Of a stretch of DNA of 64,000 bases, positions 9,211 to 22,196 are shown in pieces. Each line of letters begins with the position of its first letter. Position 1 is the stretch's first letter. Source of the DNA: Allium sativum (lineage: Eukaryota > Streptophyta > Magnoliopsida > Asparagales > Amaryllidaceae); NCBI GenBank assembly GCA_030737875.1, contig CM060910.1:65976501-66040500 (forward strand), given 5' to 3'. Under the pieces are notes generated by a model. It was given only the letters and a program-made list of their open reading frames with translations, was not told the DNA's origin and did not search any database. A program made the position numbers and the translations under genes.

Positions 9211-12200
9211 TGTAACGAAAAGGAATTTCGCTCGATCCGAATCGATCGCTAAACCGACCAAGACCGTTCGAAACCCCTGATTGTTTTGAGAACATGACAA
9301 ATTGGAACGCAAACAGAAGAACATTTCATTGTTAATTACAACAATTCCATCAGAATACGAGAATATACAGAGTATGAATAAATATTATACATTAGAGATT
9401 TAATTACATTACTGCAGCGGAAAAAATAATACAATACACAACTGAAGGAGATATACGGATACAGAGCTTTCCGGATATCGTTCCAGCTGTAAATCAGGAT
9501 CCTGTGAATATGAATCTGCAAAACCAAAACTACTAGCTGCCCATGTCAAAATAAGGGCACCCAGAGTTTAGGTTAAAGCAATAAACTCCAGGTCAGTCAT
9601 GTGACTGGTGTGAGAACTTAAACAGTTATTAATCTTTATTTTAAATTTAGGCAAATCAAGGGACCACGCCGTATAACACGGAACGGGTTTCCTCCCAAGA
9701 ACACCAGTGCATAAAACAACAGCGCAATGCTAAATAAAGAAAAATGAAGCTATTATAAGACCCAGGTCCCATCACACAATGCAACACAAGCCGTAGGATA
9801 GGGTTTTACCTTATAATAGCCAAAGCATGCTTGGTACGCTAAATTTCATGTTTTATTATTACTATAAGTGTATAGTGTCAAAACAATTTCAATCATAAGT
9901 ATCAATCATAGACGGCATAAGTGCCCCATACCACTATGTCGCCATATATAGGTATACAATCAAAACCGCAAAGTCATGTATTGGAAGTTGGATTTCCATC
10001 TGTGAACCGAGGCAAAAGATAGTCCTCCACCGAATTCGAGAGCCTCTAGCCCGCCCCTCAGGACCCAGACTCAAGTGGGCCCTTGGATCGTCAGGGCCAG
10101 TCCACCGATGTGGATTAAAATGCCTGAACACTGCGTTTCCCCACCCTTTGGGGGCGTAAATGAGTCCAATGACTCCATCGGCTCCACACAGTCACCGATA
10201 TATCTGAGGCGCCTCGCAACAGCAACAACCACATAAGTCAAACTCGTCAGGGCGTGTAAAACCACTGACGCCACTTCTAGCTGAAAGAAACGCATGCCCT
10301 CCCTGATGTCCTCTCCCGTTTCTGGTTCACAACCTGGGTGTGAGGCTCGCGAATCAACGTTACACAAAGCTATGCCACACAGACGGTGCTTTGATCATCA
10401 ACCACAAGACTTTGCTTTTCAACAAAAGCCTTGATCAATTGCCACTTAGGCATGCCACACAGGAAATTCACTCCATGCGATTGATATCCATCAATATATA
10501 ATCCCTGAGCTCGTACGTCTCAGAGAAAGGCGTTAAGCAAGAGAATAAATTCTCCGCCGCCAAACATATATATATTTAATAGAAATCAATCACACAGAAT
10601 AAAATCCAATGTCAGACACACAGTCCATTTACAAGTTCATTCTAGGTTTGAACGAAACCGAAGGCACCTTGTACCTCGCATATCCATCGATCTCCAAGTA
10701 CGTCTGGACGATCACCAACTGATTCCCTCCTCTTGGGTGTACGGCCCAATTAAGATCATCAGTAATCACCCAAACGATGTGAAGACCTTCGGTCTTCGAC
10801 CACCGTCTTCATACTCGACACCACGTCGAATCAGTTATTCAAAATGGGATAAACCCAGTCTTTCTAAATAACTCGCGTATATAATAAACAAGTGTTACAC
10901 AAACACAACATACGCCTCATTCCAATTCAGAATATTCTTTTATTCAAATATTCTTATACTTTGGGAAAGGTTCCCATTAATTTTGTCAAAGATAAATTCT
11001 TTAAATTTATTCTTTAATCTTCTTTTGAATATCAATTCAAACTAGTTGGGATTAGTGAACCACACCGAAGTAATCATTTATTTTGTTTCCCAATCCCAAC
11101 CTATTCATCCCATGAAGTAAAACTGGTCATACTTCATATCTAACACCATGGTGTTATCGGTAAATTCAATTACCATTTCACGTTCAAATCTAATTAAAGA
11201 TTTTAACTATCGCCTAGAGCAAAACTGGTGATACTCCATTCTCGATCATTTCAATCTAATTAAAGATTCATTAAAACTCCACTTGATTTTAATCATCCCC
11301 AAAAATCAATATCCTGTCTTTAACTGGGTTAAAGAACCAATGTCATTTAAAACACGGTTTACGATAAACCCAAGATCACATCCCGTTAATTATCGGGTTA
11401 AAGAACTAGTGTTATTTAAAACACCGTTCACGATAAAATCAATTCAAATTCAATTCCAATTAAATACCATTTTATTGGTACACTTCATTAAATCTAAAAA
11501 AAAGATTTAATATTTTTCTCAATTGGGTTTAAGAACAGTGTTAATGAAGACACCATTATTTCAAACCCAAATCACATTTGATATTAAATACATGGCTCTA
11601 AATAGAAAATATATCGGCTTATATTCAATATCAAATTCTACGACCAACAAATATCGTATTGGAAATAACGATATAAATATATCTTTCAAATTCCCATAAC
11701 AATATCTGTATAATCACGAAATCCAACATCGAAATATTCCAAAGACAATTTCGATTCAAATCCATTCCAATTCAATTATTGGAAATTCTGGTTACTTTTA
11801 AAATCATTTCAAATCCAATTTATTTATTTTTAAAAATAAATGGATTTTAATTCTAGTTCAAACTAGTTCATTTCAACAAAAATCTATTTTTATCTTTTCA
11901 AATATGGAATTTTTCATCCTAATTCTTCTCAAATCATTTCTTATGATTTTACACAAATTATTACTATTTTTAATAATTTTATCAAGGCCCGTACAGTCGA
12001 TTTCCATCAACGGCCATCGAACTGCACTTACAGCGACCTTTTCCAAATTTGATTTGGACATAATTCCAAATCCAACCATTAGATTTCTAATTTCTAATAT
12101 TCGTTAGAAAGCTCTTTTTGATACGAACCCAATGGTTTCGGTTTGAGGAGAATCCGACGGTCGGATCTCCCGTAATGTCCATTCGAAGTCAATGGTCGAA

Positions 12201-12566
12201 ATTTGCAAACTGCCGCGGCGCGGCGCGTTCTATTCAGGCCATTATATATATAATATATATATATATATTATATTTCATAGATTTCCTTTTAAAACGTGTT
12301 TTATAAATCGTTTTAAATTCATTTTCAAAACGATTTCAACTTCATATTCAATTTCTAATCAAAATTGAATATTCCATATCATTAATCTATAAATGATAAT
12401 ATGTTCAAAAACATTATATTTTGAAATCACTTCCTTTTCTATATTCATTATAAAAATGAATAAAATCGATATAAATATCGTTCACGTCAAAATGACGCAT
12501 CTCTAATCAACACGGCTTTATATATTTCAATAACTTCGTTATTCTATTCTACAAATGAATTTTCTT

Positions 12567-12753
12567 CAACACATGAATATATTTTTTTATCCAACACATG
12601 AATATGTATTTTTATTCAACACATGAATATTTATTCTATTCAACACATGAATTTATTTTCTATTCAACACATGAATATTTATTTTTCTATCCAACACATG
12701 AATTTTTATTTTCTATTCAACACATGAATTTATTTTCAATTCAACACATGAAT
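12567..12753. repeat. Regular CAACACATGAAT array in A'
   Basis: Eight copies of CAACACATGAAT spaced 24-27 bp apart by T-rich spacers, cleaner than the arrays in the A LTRs. Confidence 0.85.
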
Positions 12754-13429
12754 TTACATTTCTAAATTGGAATGAGGCCCAATCAATTACCATATAATGT
12801 TAATTATATGGATTTTCTACAACACATGTATATAATAGCAACGATAAATAATCAACCATCATCCAGAGTGCACCACACAACTGCATAAGCATTTAAATAT
12901 AAATAATCAATGCTTACAAAGTCTGTCAACCCATCGATTGACATACAACTAAACAATCGGGATTAGTGTACGTCAAATCTCATCCCAATACCCGTGTGGG
13001 GTTTCAAATCAACAAACACAGATTTTATTTGTGCGGTTGGGCGATGTGTAAAATTTATCGTCCCAATCAATATCAGTCAATCCAGTGTATATAAACAAAT
13101 CATCCGATTTGTTTATAAATATTTATTTTATATACACGTTAAAAATCATATTTTTAACTATAAAATATTTTCCACTATAAAATATTTTATTTCATTCCAC
13201 ATCACACAATCAAATTTCACAGCAATCAAACAAACAAGTCATCCATGGTCTGTGGATGACGGGTGTCGGGTGCTGCTAAGCACCGTTTGCATCCTAGTAT
13301 ATATTTCAACTAGAAAATAAATTAAAAGTGAGGAGTTCTCACCTTTGGATTCCACTCCTCCTTTCTATTCTCAACTGTTTGGATTTGTTTGCCATGCCAA
13401 CGCAGTCTTCTCTTCGCTGTTCATATTAA

Positions 13430-13735
13430 AAACCACATTTTTATTTCAACGCTATAAAAATCACATTTTTATTTCAACATATATATATATAATAAAAGTC
13501 AGATTTTGATTTCGCTACATATATAAAAATCAAACTTTTACTATCTATATAATATAAAAATAATATTTTTATTCTTTCTATAATATAAAAATCATATTTT
13601 TATTCTTCCTATAATATACAAATCATATTTTTATTCTTCCTATAATATAAAAATCATATTTTTATTCTTTCTATAATATAAAAATCATATTTTTATTCTT
13701 TCTATAATATAAAAATCATATTTTTATATTGCTAC
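13430..13735. repeat. Homogenised AT palindromic tandem array in A'
   Basis: Repeats of roughly 30-31 bp built on ATAAAAATCATATTTTTAT followed by a pyrimidine linker such as CTTTCTA. Six consecutive units are almost identical. The unit differs from the alternating units of the A LTRs at the same LTR position. Confidence 0.8.
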
Positions 13736-13973
13736 TTCTATAAAGATCACATATTTATCTTCACTTCATATGTATATAAAAGTTGAATTTTTACTTCACA
13801 TTCATATATAGATAAATCTAATTTTTACTTCTCATTCATATATAGAAAAATCTAATTTTTACTGCTATGAAAACATTACAAAAATCCAATCTTTATCGCA
13901 TATAAAACCATAGCTTTTATATTCAAATAAATCAGATTTTATATATTAAGTAAATCTGAAAACTCACTTCTTA

Positions 13974-14225
13974 TTGTTCGGAGGAGGGCTCGCATCGCTG
14001 GTGGGGTGGCCGGAGTTCGCTATTGGTGGCGTAGGGGGGGGGGGTTTGGGGACGTCGGACCAGGGCTGGACGGGGATGGGGGGTTCGCTGGTTGTGCAAA
14101 GGAGGGGGACCAACATCGGAGGGCGGCGGTTGCAGCACCTACGGCGGTCGCGCGACGAGGAGGGTGGCGGAATCGCTGAGCGATTTGAGGGAGAGCGTCA
14201 GTTTTTTATTATTATTTCCAATTGA
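13974..14225 (-). promoter_or_regulatory. GC-rich leader of A', ending in GTGAGTTTTC
   Basis: Same position in the LTR as 4988-5290, and also C/T-rich on the minus strand with a splice-donor-like GTGAGT at the downstream end (about 13960-13970). The sequence itself is not recognisably related to the A leader. A TTTATATC motif lies upstream near 14261-14268. Plus-strand frames here are Gly-rich shadows of low-complexity DNA. Confidence 0.5.
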
Positions 14226-15176
14226 ACTGTTTGACCGAGAAAAAAAGGGGAAGGGGGAAAGATATAAAGTGGGGTTGACTTTTTATTTATTTAATTATCC
14301 AAAAAAAAAACAACTTTTATTTTCGAACACGAAATTAAACCCACGACTGTCGTCTCTAGCTAATTACCCGCATTCCGAACACAATGGGATATGTATCGCA
14401 AGCCAATTCGATCGTTTCGATCAATTTTCATCAAAATCAAAATATAAATCTATATATTGAATTTGAACACGTATTTCAATTTACCGGGGCCACATACGGA
14501 CTCTAAAAATTCTCAAAAAATATTTTCTAGCTTCGTATTGACGATACGGTCCTAACAAAACTAATTTCGTCGAATTCTGAGACCGTTTGAAAAATGGCCA
14601 TTTTCCAGTCGATTAAAATCAACTGAAATTGGTCAAACGCGTTTTCCTTTGCCACGCTCACATATTGATTCAGAAAATTATGAAAATTGGAACCTAGCAA
14701 TAATTTGACATCATGGATCCAACAAAAGTGGTTTCATCGAAAACCGAGGTCGTTTGCAAAATTTCCATTTGTAAGGGCCAGAATTCCATAGCGACTATTC
14801 TGAATTTTCAACTGGACGTATCTTTTGATTCCCGCTATGAAATTTCAAATTTTCGGATTCGTTGGAAATATATTCTCAATTAGATTCAAATATTTTTGGT
14901 TTCGTTAAAATCTGGTTTATTTTGAATCCTGTGCATTCATTTGAACTTTGAAATCGAATTTTCGAACTACCGCGCCATTTTCAATTCCTTTTATAATTAA
15001 AAATAAATATTTATATTCTAACGACGATTCAAATAAATATATACGTTCTAATTATATTCAAAATAAATTTCTCGTCGATATTATTTAAAATAAATCATTT
15101 TAAATATTCAAACTTCATTAAAATTACCAAAATAAATTTTTTAAATTGGCTCGGATTTCCGGGTTATTACAATTTA

Positions 15177-18100
15177 ACTATCGCCTGGAGCAAAACTGGT
15201 AATACTCTATTCTCGATCATTTCAATCTAATTAAAGATTCCTTAAAACTCCACTTGGTTTTAATCTTCCCAAAAATCAATATTAATGATTGTTTAACTTG
15301 GGAAATCATATTCTGTCTTTAACTGGGTTAAAGAACCAATGTCATTTAAAACACGGTTCATGATAAACCCAAAATCACATTCCATTTACAATGGAATCTT
15401 CATGGAAAACAAATCGATATAAACTTCCATATCCGACTAATAATATAAATGGAATAACGACAATGCCTTTTAAATTCCAGATATATTAGTTGTATTCCTC
15501 TACAGAAATTCACGTCGATTATTACCAAATCGAATTCCATTCAATTCCAATTTATTTTATTAAATTGGAAAACTTTACTTTGGAAAATCTCCTTTAATTC
15601 TTAACAAAAGATTTATAAATTCCAAATCACATTTCACTGTAAATCGGGTTAAAGAACGAATGTCGTTAAAACACAGTTCACGATAAACCCAATTCACATT
15701 CCATTAATTATCGGGTTAAAGAACAAGTGTTATTTAAAACACCATTCACGGTGAACCCAAAAATCAATTTCAATTCAATTCCAATTAAATACCATTTAAT
15801 TGGTATACTTCATCAAATCTAAATAAAAAGATTTAATCTTTTCCTTAATTGGGTTTAAGAACAGTGTTAATGAAGACACCATTTACGACAAACCCAAATC
15901 CCATGTGATATTAAATACAAGGCTCTGAATAGAAAATATATCGGCTTATATTCAATATCAAATTCTACGACCAACAAATATCGTATTGGAAATAACGATA
16001 TAAATATATCTTTCAAATTTCCATAACAATATCTGTATAATCACGAAATCCAACATCGAAATATTCCAAAGACAATTTCGATTCAAATCCATTCCAATTC
16101 AATTATTGGAAATTCTGGTTACTTTTAAAACCCTTTCAAATCCAATTTATTTATTTCAAAAATAAATGGATTATAATTCTAGTTCAAAACTAGTTCATTT
16201 CGATAAAAATCTATTTTTATCTTTTCAAATATGGAATTTTTCATCCCAGTTCTTTCCAAATTATTTCTTATGATTTTACACAAATTATTACCATTTTAAA
16301 TAATTTTATCAAGGCCCGTACAGTCGATTTCCATCAACGGCCATCGAACTGCACTTACAACGACCTTTTCTAAATTTGATTTGGACATAATTCCAAATCC
16401 AACCGTTAAACTTCTAATTTCTTGTATTCGTTAGAAAGCTCTTTTCGATACGAACCCAACGGTTCCGGTTTTAGGAGAATCTGACGGTCGGATCTCCCGT
16501 AATGTCCATTCGAAGTCAATGGTCGAAATCCGCGAACTACCGCAGCGCGACGCGTTCTATTCAGGCCATTATATATATAATATATATATATTATATATTT
16601 CGTCGATTTCCTTTCAAAACGTATTTTATAAATTGTTATAAATTCGTTTTCAAAACGATTTCAACTTCATATTCAGTTTCTAATCAAAATTGAATATTCC
16701 ATATCATTAATCTATAAATGATAATATTTTCAAAACGTTATATTTTGAAATCAATTCCTTTTCGATATTCATTATAAAAAATGAATAAAATCGATATAAA
16801 TATCATTCACGTCAAAATGGCGCATATCTAATCAGCACGGCTTTATATATTTCAATAACTTCGTTATTCTATTCAACAAATGAATATTTTCTTCAACACA
16901 TGAATTTTCTTTTATTCAACACATGAATATATATTTTATTCAACACATGAATTTTCTTTTATTTCTTTCTTACAATAAAAATGTGAATTTTATTGTATAA
17001 ATATTTCGTTCAACACATGAATAGTTTTAACACATGAATATTCTCAACACATGAGTATTGTCAACACATGACTATTTTGTTTATTCAACACGTGAATATA
17101 ATTTATTTTCTAAATTGGAATGTGACCCACTCAGTTACCATATAATGTTATTTATATGGGTTCTATACAACACATGTATATAATAGCAATGATAAATAAT
17201 CAACCATCATCCAAAGTGCACCACACAACTGCATAAGCATTAAATATAAATAATTAACGCTTACACTGTCTGTCAACCCATCGATTGACATACAACTAAA
17301 CAATCGGGATTGGTGTACGTCAAATATCATCCCAATACCCGTGTGGGGTTTCAAATCAACAAACATAGATTTTTATTTGTGAAGTTGGGCGATGTGTAAA
17401 ATTTATCGTCCCAATCAATATCAGTCAAATGGGTGTACATAAACAAATCGTCCGATTTGTTTATAAATATTTATTTTATATACACGTTAAAAATTATATT
17501 TTTAACTATAAAATATTTTATTCATTCCACTTCACACAATCAACTTTCACAAAAAATCAATTAAACAAACAAGTCATCCATGGTCTGTGGACAACGGGTG
17601 TCGGGTGCTGCTAAGCACCGTCTGCATCCTAGTATATATTTCAAACTAGAAATTAGAATAAAAGTGAGGAGTTCTCACCTATAAACTAAACCAAACGCCG
17701 CGACTCTTCACATGTAGGAAATCTTCGCCGTGCTCGCCTTTTGTCATTTTCGTCGTCCGTGTTCACTACATATATAAAAATCACATTTTTATATTCTCTA
17801 GCATATAAAAATCATATTTTTAATTCGCTACATATATAAAAATCACATTTTTATATTCTCTATTATATAAAAATCATATTTTTAATTCGCTACACATATA
17901 AAAATCACATTTTTATATTCTTTATTATATAAAAATCATATTTTTATAATCTCTACTTCATATATATAAAAATCAAATCTTTTTACGTATAAAAATCTCA
18001 ACTTTTTTCCTATAATAAAAACTAGCTTTATATAAATAAATAAAAATTAAAACTTTATATAAATCAATAAAAATTACATCAGATTTTTGTATAGGTAAAT

Positions 18101-19370
18101 AAGGATTAAATCAGAAGAACTCACTGGGTTTTCACGTCGGTTTTGGATCTGGTGGGGGGGGGGATCTGTGCGTCGATGAACTGGAGGAAGGGGGTTTCGA
18201 TCGGAGGGCTGCGCGAGAGGTGGTGGGGGCTGGCTCGATGGAGGCGGCTTCGGTGGGGTGGGGCGACGCTGATTTGGGGGCTAGGGTTTCCTGAGCGGCG
18301 CCGGAGAGATGGGGGAAGGGAGGAGGAGAAGAAGGGAGGGTGGCGGTGGTCTTCCTGGCGGCGGCGAGCTGCGACGGTGGGGGAACAACGGGAGAGGGAG
18401 CTGAGCGCGATAAAGATTTTTTTTAAAGTGAGCGTTGACCGTTAAGGGTAGGGGAGGGAAATAGGAGAGAGAGAGGAAATATAATTATATATATATTTTT
18501 TCAAAATGTACCTTTTTATTTTGAACTCGAAATCAAACCCACCGACTGTCGCCCTTAGCTAATTACCCCCATTCCGAACACAATTGGATATGTTGCGTAA
18601 GCCAATTTGATCGTTTCAATCAGTTTCCGTCAAAATCAAAATATAAATATATATATTGAATTTGAACGCGCATTTCAATTTACCGGGGCCACATACGGAC
18701 TCTAAAAATTCCCGAAAAATATTTTCTGGCTTCGTATTGACGATACGTTTCTAACAAAACTAATTTCGTCAAATTCTGAGACCGTTTGAAAAATGGCCAT
18801 TTTCTGGTAGATCAAAATTGACTGAAACTATTAAAACACGTTTTCTTTTGGCACGCTCACATATTGATTTAGAAAATTATGAATTTTGGAATCTAGCAAT
18901 AACTTGACATCACGGATCCAACAAAAGTGGTTTTGTCGAAAATGAAGGTCGTTTGTAAAATGACTATTTTTAAGGGCCAAAATTCCATAACGACTATTCT
19001 GAAATTTCAACTAAGCATAACTTTTTATTCCGGCTATGAAATTTCAATTTTTCGGATTCGTTGAAAAGATATTTTCAAATAGATTCTAATATTTTTGGTT
19101 TTGCTAAAATCCAGTTTATTTTGAATCCTGTACATTCATTTGAAATTTGAAATCGAAATTTCGAACTACCGCGCCATTTTCAATTCCTTTTATAAATAAA
19201 AATAAATATTTATATTCTAACGTCGATTATAATAAATATATTCGTTCTATTTCTATTCAAAATAAATTTCTCGTCGTTATTATTTAAAATAAATCATTTT
19301 AAATATTCAAAATTCACTAAAATTGCCAAAATAAATTTTTTTAATTGGCTCGGATTTCCGGGTTATTACA
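15177..19370 (-). repeat. 5' LTR of element A, part 2 (U3, promoter and array portion)
   Basis: Continues the left-LTR match from about 2037 to 6250 and ends GGTTATTACA at 19370, followed by the duplication aacac. Includes hairpin repeats (15325-15895), the CAACACATG array (16893-17100), AT palindromes (17765-17965), GC-rich leader (about 18137-18425) and TATA-like region (18475-18502). Together with part 1 the LTR is about 6123 bp. Confidence 0.92.
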
Positions 19371-20622
19371 AACACTTAGATGGCTCCGATCATAGACTAT
19401 CTTCTAAATGGAGTCCTACCTGCTAATAAGCAAGATGCGAGAAAAATAAAACACCAAACTGCCACATTCGTGATCATGGAGAAAGTGCTTTATAAGAAAG
19501 GGCATTCACTTCCCTACCTAAGGTGCATAAGCCTTGAGAACGAGCTCAGATTATTAAAAGAAGAGCATGAGGGTTCATGTGGAGATCATTCCAACAGAAT
19601 TAAGTTAGCCAAGAAAGCCATGCGACAAGGCTTCCACTAGCCACAGAGGGTTAACCAGGTCATTGAGTATGTCAAGAAATGTGAGAAATGCCAAAGGTAT
19701 TCTAAAATACCCTGACTACCCCCAAGTGACTTAACCACCATCACAAGTCCATGGCCTTTCAATGTATGAGGGATAGACATGGTTGGACCACGACCTATCT
19801 CCACAGGAGTAGCTAAGTATGTTGTAGTAACTATCGATTACTTTACCAAATGGGTAGAAGCAGAACCCCTTCCAACCATCACATTTAAGAAAGTGTTGAA
19901 ATTTGTAATAAAGAATATTGTCACACGTTTTGGAATCTCTTTTAAGATCATATTAGAAACTGAAAAAAATTCGAAAGTGAGGAGTTCACACGATTTTGTG
20001 ATAAGAACGGAATCATTCAGAGTTTTTCCATAGTAGCACATCCAAGGGAAAATAGGGCCGTCAACACTGCGAACAAAACCATAAAAACAATTCTCAAGAA
20101 ACGATTATACCAAGCTAAGGGAAATTAGGTAGAAGAATTACACTTAGTGCTCCAGGCATACAGAACTTCCGCCAAAACAGCAACATGACATACTCCATAC
20201 TCCCTAATGTACGGATGTGAAGCTATGCTTCCAATCAAGGTTGAGATCCCCTCTCACAGAAGGATGGCCTATGCATTTGATCCTAATCAGGAATTGAAGA
20301 AGGAACCCTTAGACCAAATACAAGGGTTGATAGATATGCTACAATCAGAACGACTGAATACCAGAGGAAAATCACTAAGTACTACAACTCAAGGGTTAAA
20401 ACTAGAACCTTCGCAAAGGGAGAGCTGGTATTCCGAAGGGTAATGGCCAACACAAAGAATCTGTTGGATGGTCCGCTTGGCCCAGACTGGGAAGGACCCT
20501 TGATCGTTCATTAAGAAGTCATACCTTGAATGTATCGACTTTGCAAACCAAATGGTGATCTCGTACCAAGAACGTGGAACTCAGAACACTTAAGGCCGTA
20601 CTACTCAATGATACATGAATAA
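19371..20622 (+). pseudogene. Decayed Tat-like Ty3/gypsy integrase and pol C-terminus (element H)
   Basis: Frame starting 19380 encodes the integrase zinc domain: His in EEHEGSC and GDH, then the Cys pair KKCEKC. The core follows, with GIDMVGP giving the first catalytic Asp and YFTKWVEAEPL after it, then the C-terminal region (YGCEAMLPIKVEIPS; end near SEHLRPYY, stop 20620-20622). Stops at 19638, about 19711 and about 19767 replace residues usually Trp or Arg. A frameshift in an A-run near 19968 moves the rest to another frame, with further stops. The second catalytic Asp (normally SDNG) reads Glu in a damaged segment, and the last catalytic Glu position is Asn. It is a fossil. Its frame joins 1-118 across element A. 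Confidence 0.88.
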
Positions 20623-20880
20623 AGAAAAGTCTTCTCCAAGAATGCTCACACAAACAAGGGAATGGAAACCCTCTCAAACTTTGGAAAAAACTCGAAAAGG
20701 GTCAAAATGCAAATGGGTAAAAACCCTTGTTATCGCCAAGTTGGTCGGGCAAGTCACCTCTTGAAGAAGGGTGATGTGTAAGCCTTTAACATTGTACAAG
20801 TCAAAAAGGACCGGGTTAAAGCATCGAAAGCATAAGCCTCCGATCCATGCCATAAATGATCGTGATGGAGCATCTAATTA
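20623..20880 (+). other. Post-pol non-coding region of H
   Basis: AT-balanced sequence directly after the pol stop, with no frame of note. Tat-like elements commonly have a long non-coding region between pol and the 3' LTR; this fits. Confidence 0.55.
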
Positions 20881-21236
20881 GCATGCCCTGCCTCTGCTCG
20901 TAGAAGAGTATGCCCTTCCTCTACTACGAACTATGCACGTCCTACCTCTGCTCGTAAAAGAGAACGTCCTACCTTTGGTCCTCGTATCCCGCGGAAGGGA
21001 ATGAACAAGCACGCCCTGCCTATGCTCGTGGAAGAGGACGCCCTGCCTCTGCTTCGACTAAGTACATCATGCCTCTGCTCGTAGAAGAGCACACTCTACC
21101 TCTACTTATGTCTCCTTCCGCAGAAGGGAGCAAAAGCCCAGAGAGTGACTCACGAGGCACATTCATTCTCTGCTTCAACAATCAAAAGCCCAGGGAGTGG
21201 CTCACGAAGCACGTACATCCTCTGCTACATAAATCA
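20881..21236. repeat. Two tandem-repeat families in the 3' region of H
   Basis: From 20881 to about 21130, imperfect units contain CCTGCCTCTGCTCGTAGAAG with alternating longer variants carrying a CTTCCGC-GAAGGGA arm pair. From about 21132 to 21236 a unit of about 52 bp starting AAAAGCCCAG(A/G)GAGTG is present twice. Tandem repeats in the untranslated 3' part are typical of Tat lineage elements. Confidence 0.7.
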
Positions 21237-21254
21237 AACCCATAGGTGTAATGA

Positions 21255-21284
21255 AATTAGTTGCCAGAAGTAGATTTCTGGTCT
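21255..21284 (+). repeat. First partial unit of the 69-bp tandem array of H
   Basis: CCAGAAGTAGATTTCTGGTC matches the units that resume at 31899. Element B inserted inside this array. The last five bases (ggtct, 21280-21284) are duplicated at 31894-31898. Confidence 0.8.
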
Positions 21285-22188
21285 TGTAATGACCCGCATT
21301 TTTAGAGGTATAATAATTTATTTATTTAATTATTTAAATAGAGATTTAGAGAATTTAATGGTCGTTTAATTAAATAATTTGGAATATTTAATTAATATAA
21401 ATAAGTAAATAATATATTTAATTCTGAAACAATCAGAATTGGCTGAAATGGCGATATGTTGTGAATCAGGGAAATTCGAAATATATAATTCAGTTTAAAA
21501 TTTGAATTATGATAATGAATATAGTTAATTAATGACAGTCGAACGTATAAATTATATTATAATTAAAATCGAGCTCGAAATGGCGCGGAAGTTCGCTATT
21601 TGGCGATTTGAACTTCAACTGAATGTACAGGGTTCGTTTTAAATCGGATTTCTGTGAAATAAGAAACGTACGGAGCTAGTGGAGTATATCTTTCTAGTGG
21701 AAGAGAAAAATCGGGATTTCGTCGTATAGATTTTGATTTATGTCCAAATCAAATATTCAGAAAAGCAGCGGTATATTCGTTCGTGGCCATAACGGTTATT
21801 TAAAAATATTTGAATATCGGTTGTGAATTTAGACAAGGTTCTTTTGAGACATAACGATAATTTAATTTTTAGAATTTTACTGTAATTTTTAATTAATAAA
21901 ATAAGCAACGTTTTATTTGGAGTATTTTGCACCCTGTAATCAACATTTTGAGGTTTCACAATATGAGTTCACCGACCGGTATTTTTATATTTTTGAAATC
22001 GTGATAACTTGGTTGACACGACGGTAATGTTATTTCTGTCGATAGCAGTCCGTACATTGACCAATTTCTAGGCAACGAGTACCGAATAGTGTAATACCTA
22101 AAATAAAAATATCCTAACTTGTTTCAAGGCCTAAAGCCGTCCACGTTTGCATTGATTCTCAGCCACAAATTGAATAAAGAGAAGTCCC

Positions 22189-22196
22189 TATAAATA
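22189..22196 (+). promoter_or_regulatory. TATA box of the B 5' LTR
   Basis: TATAAATA about 0.9 kb into the LTR, followed by a C/T-rich leader (CCCTCATTCTCTTC). The 3' LTR copy reads CATAAATA at 28183-28190, so one base of the box is altered there. Confidence 0.7.

Larger units (their letters stand above)
9211..15171 (-). mobile_element. Solo LTR A' (5961 bp) nested in the 5' LTR of A
   Basis: Starts TGTAACGAAA and ends GGTTATTACA on the plus strand, flanked by a perfect 5-bp duplication attta (9206-9210 and 15172-15176). It aligns along its length with the A LTRs but is clearly more divergent. It has a unique insert near 10490-10580, three rather than four hairpin repeats, a more regular CAACACATG array, a different AT palindrome array, and an unrelated GC-rich leader (13974-14225). 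With intact duplication and no internal region it is best explained by LTR-LTR recombination of a related element after insertion. Confidence 0.93.
119..19370 (-). mobile_element. Element A: non-autonomous LTR retrotransposon with giant (about 6.1 kb) LTRs
   Basis: A complete element on the minus strand, flanked by a perfect 5-bp duplication aacac (114-118 and 19371-19375). Two LTRs begin TGTAATAACC and end in ...CACA on the minus strand. They surround only about 1.03 kb of internal DNA (6251-7281). A primer site matching the initiator-Met tRNA adjoins the right (5') LTR and a polypurine tract adjoins the left (3') LTR. The internal part has no gag or pol. Known large retrotransposon derivatives (LARDs) have about 4.5-kb LTRs and about 3.5 kb inside, so this LTR-to-internal ratio is extreme. 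A solo LTR (A') is nested in the 5' LTR. The element splits the integrase of H. Enzymes must be supplied in trans; Tekay-like elements such as D are plausible donors by their matching ends (inference). Confidence 0.93.

Noticed and set aside
12567..12753. Regular short repeats resembling a CRISPR array
   Set aside because: Plant nuclear context, 12-bp repeats, 12-15-bp low-complexity T-rich spacers, no cas genes.
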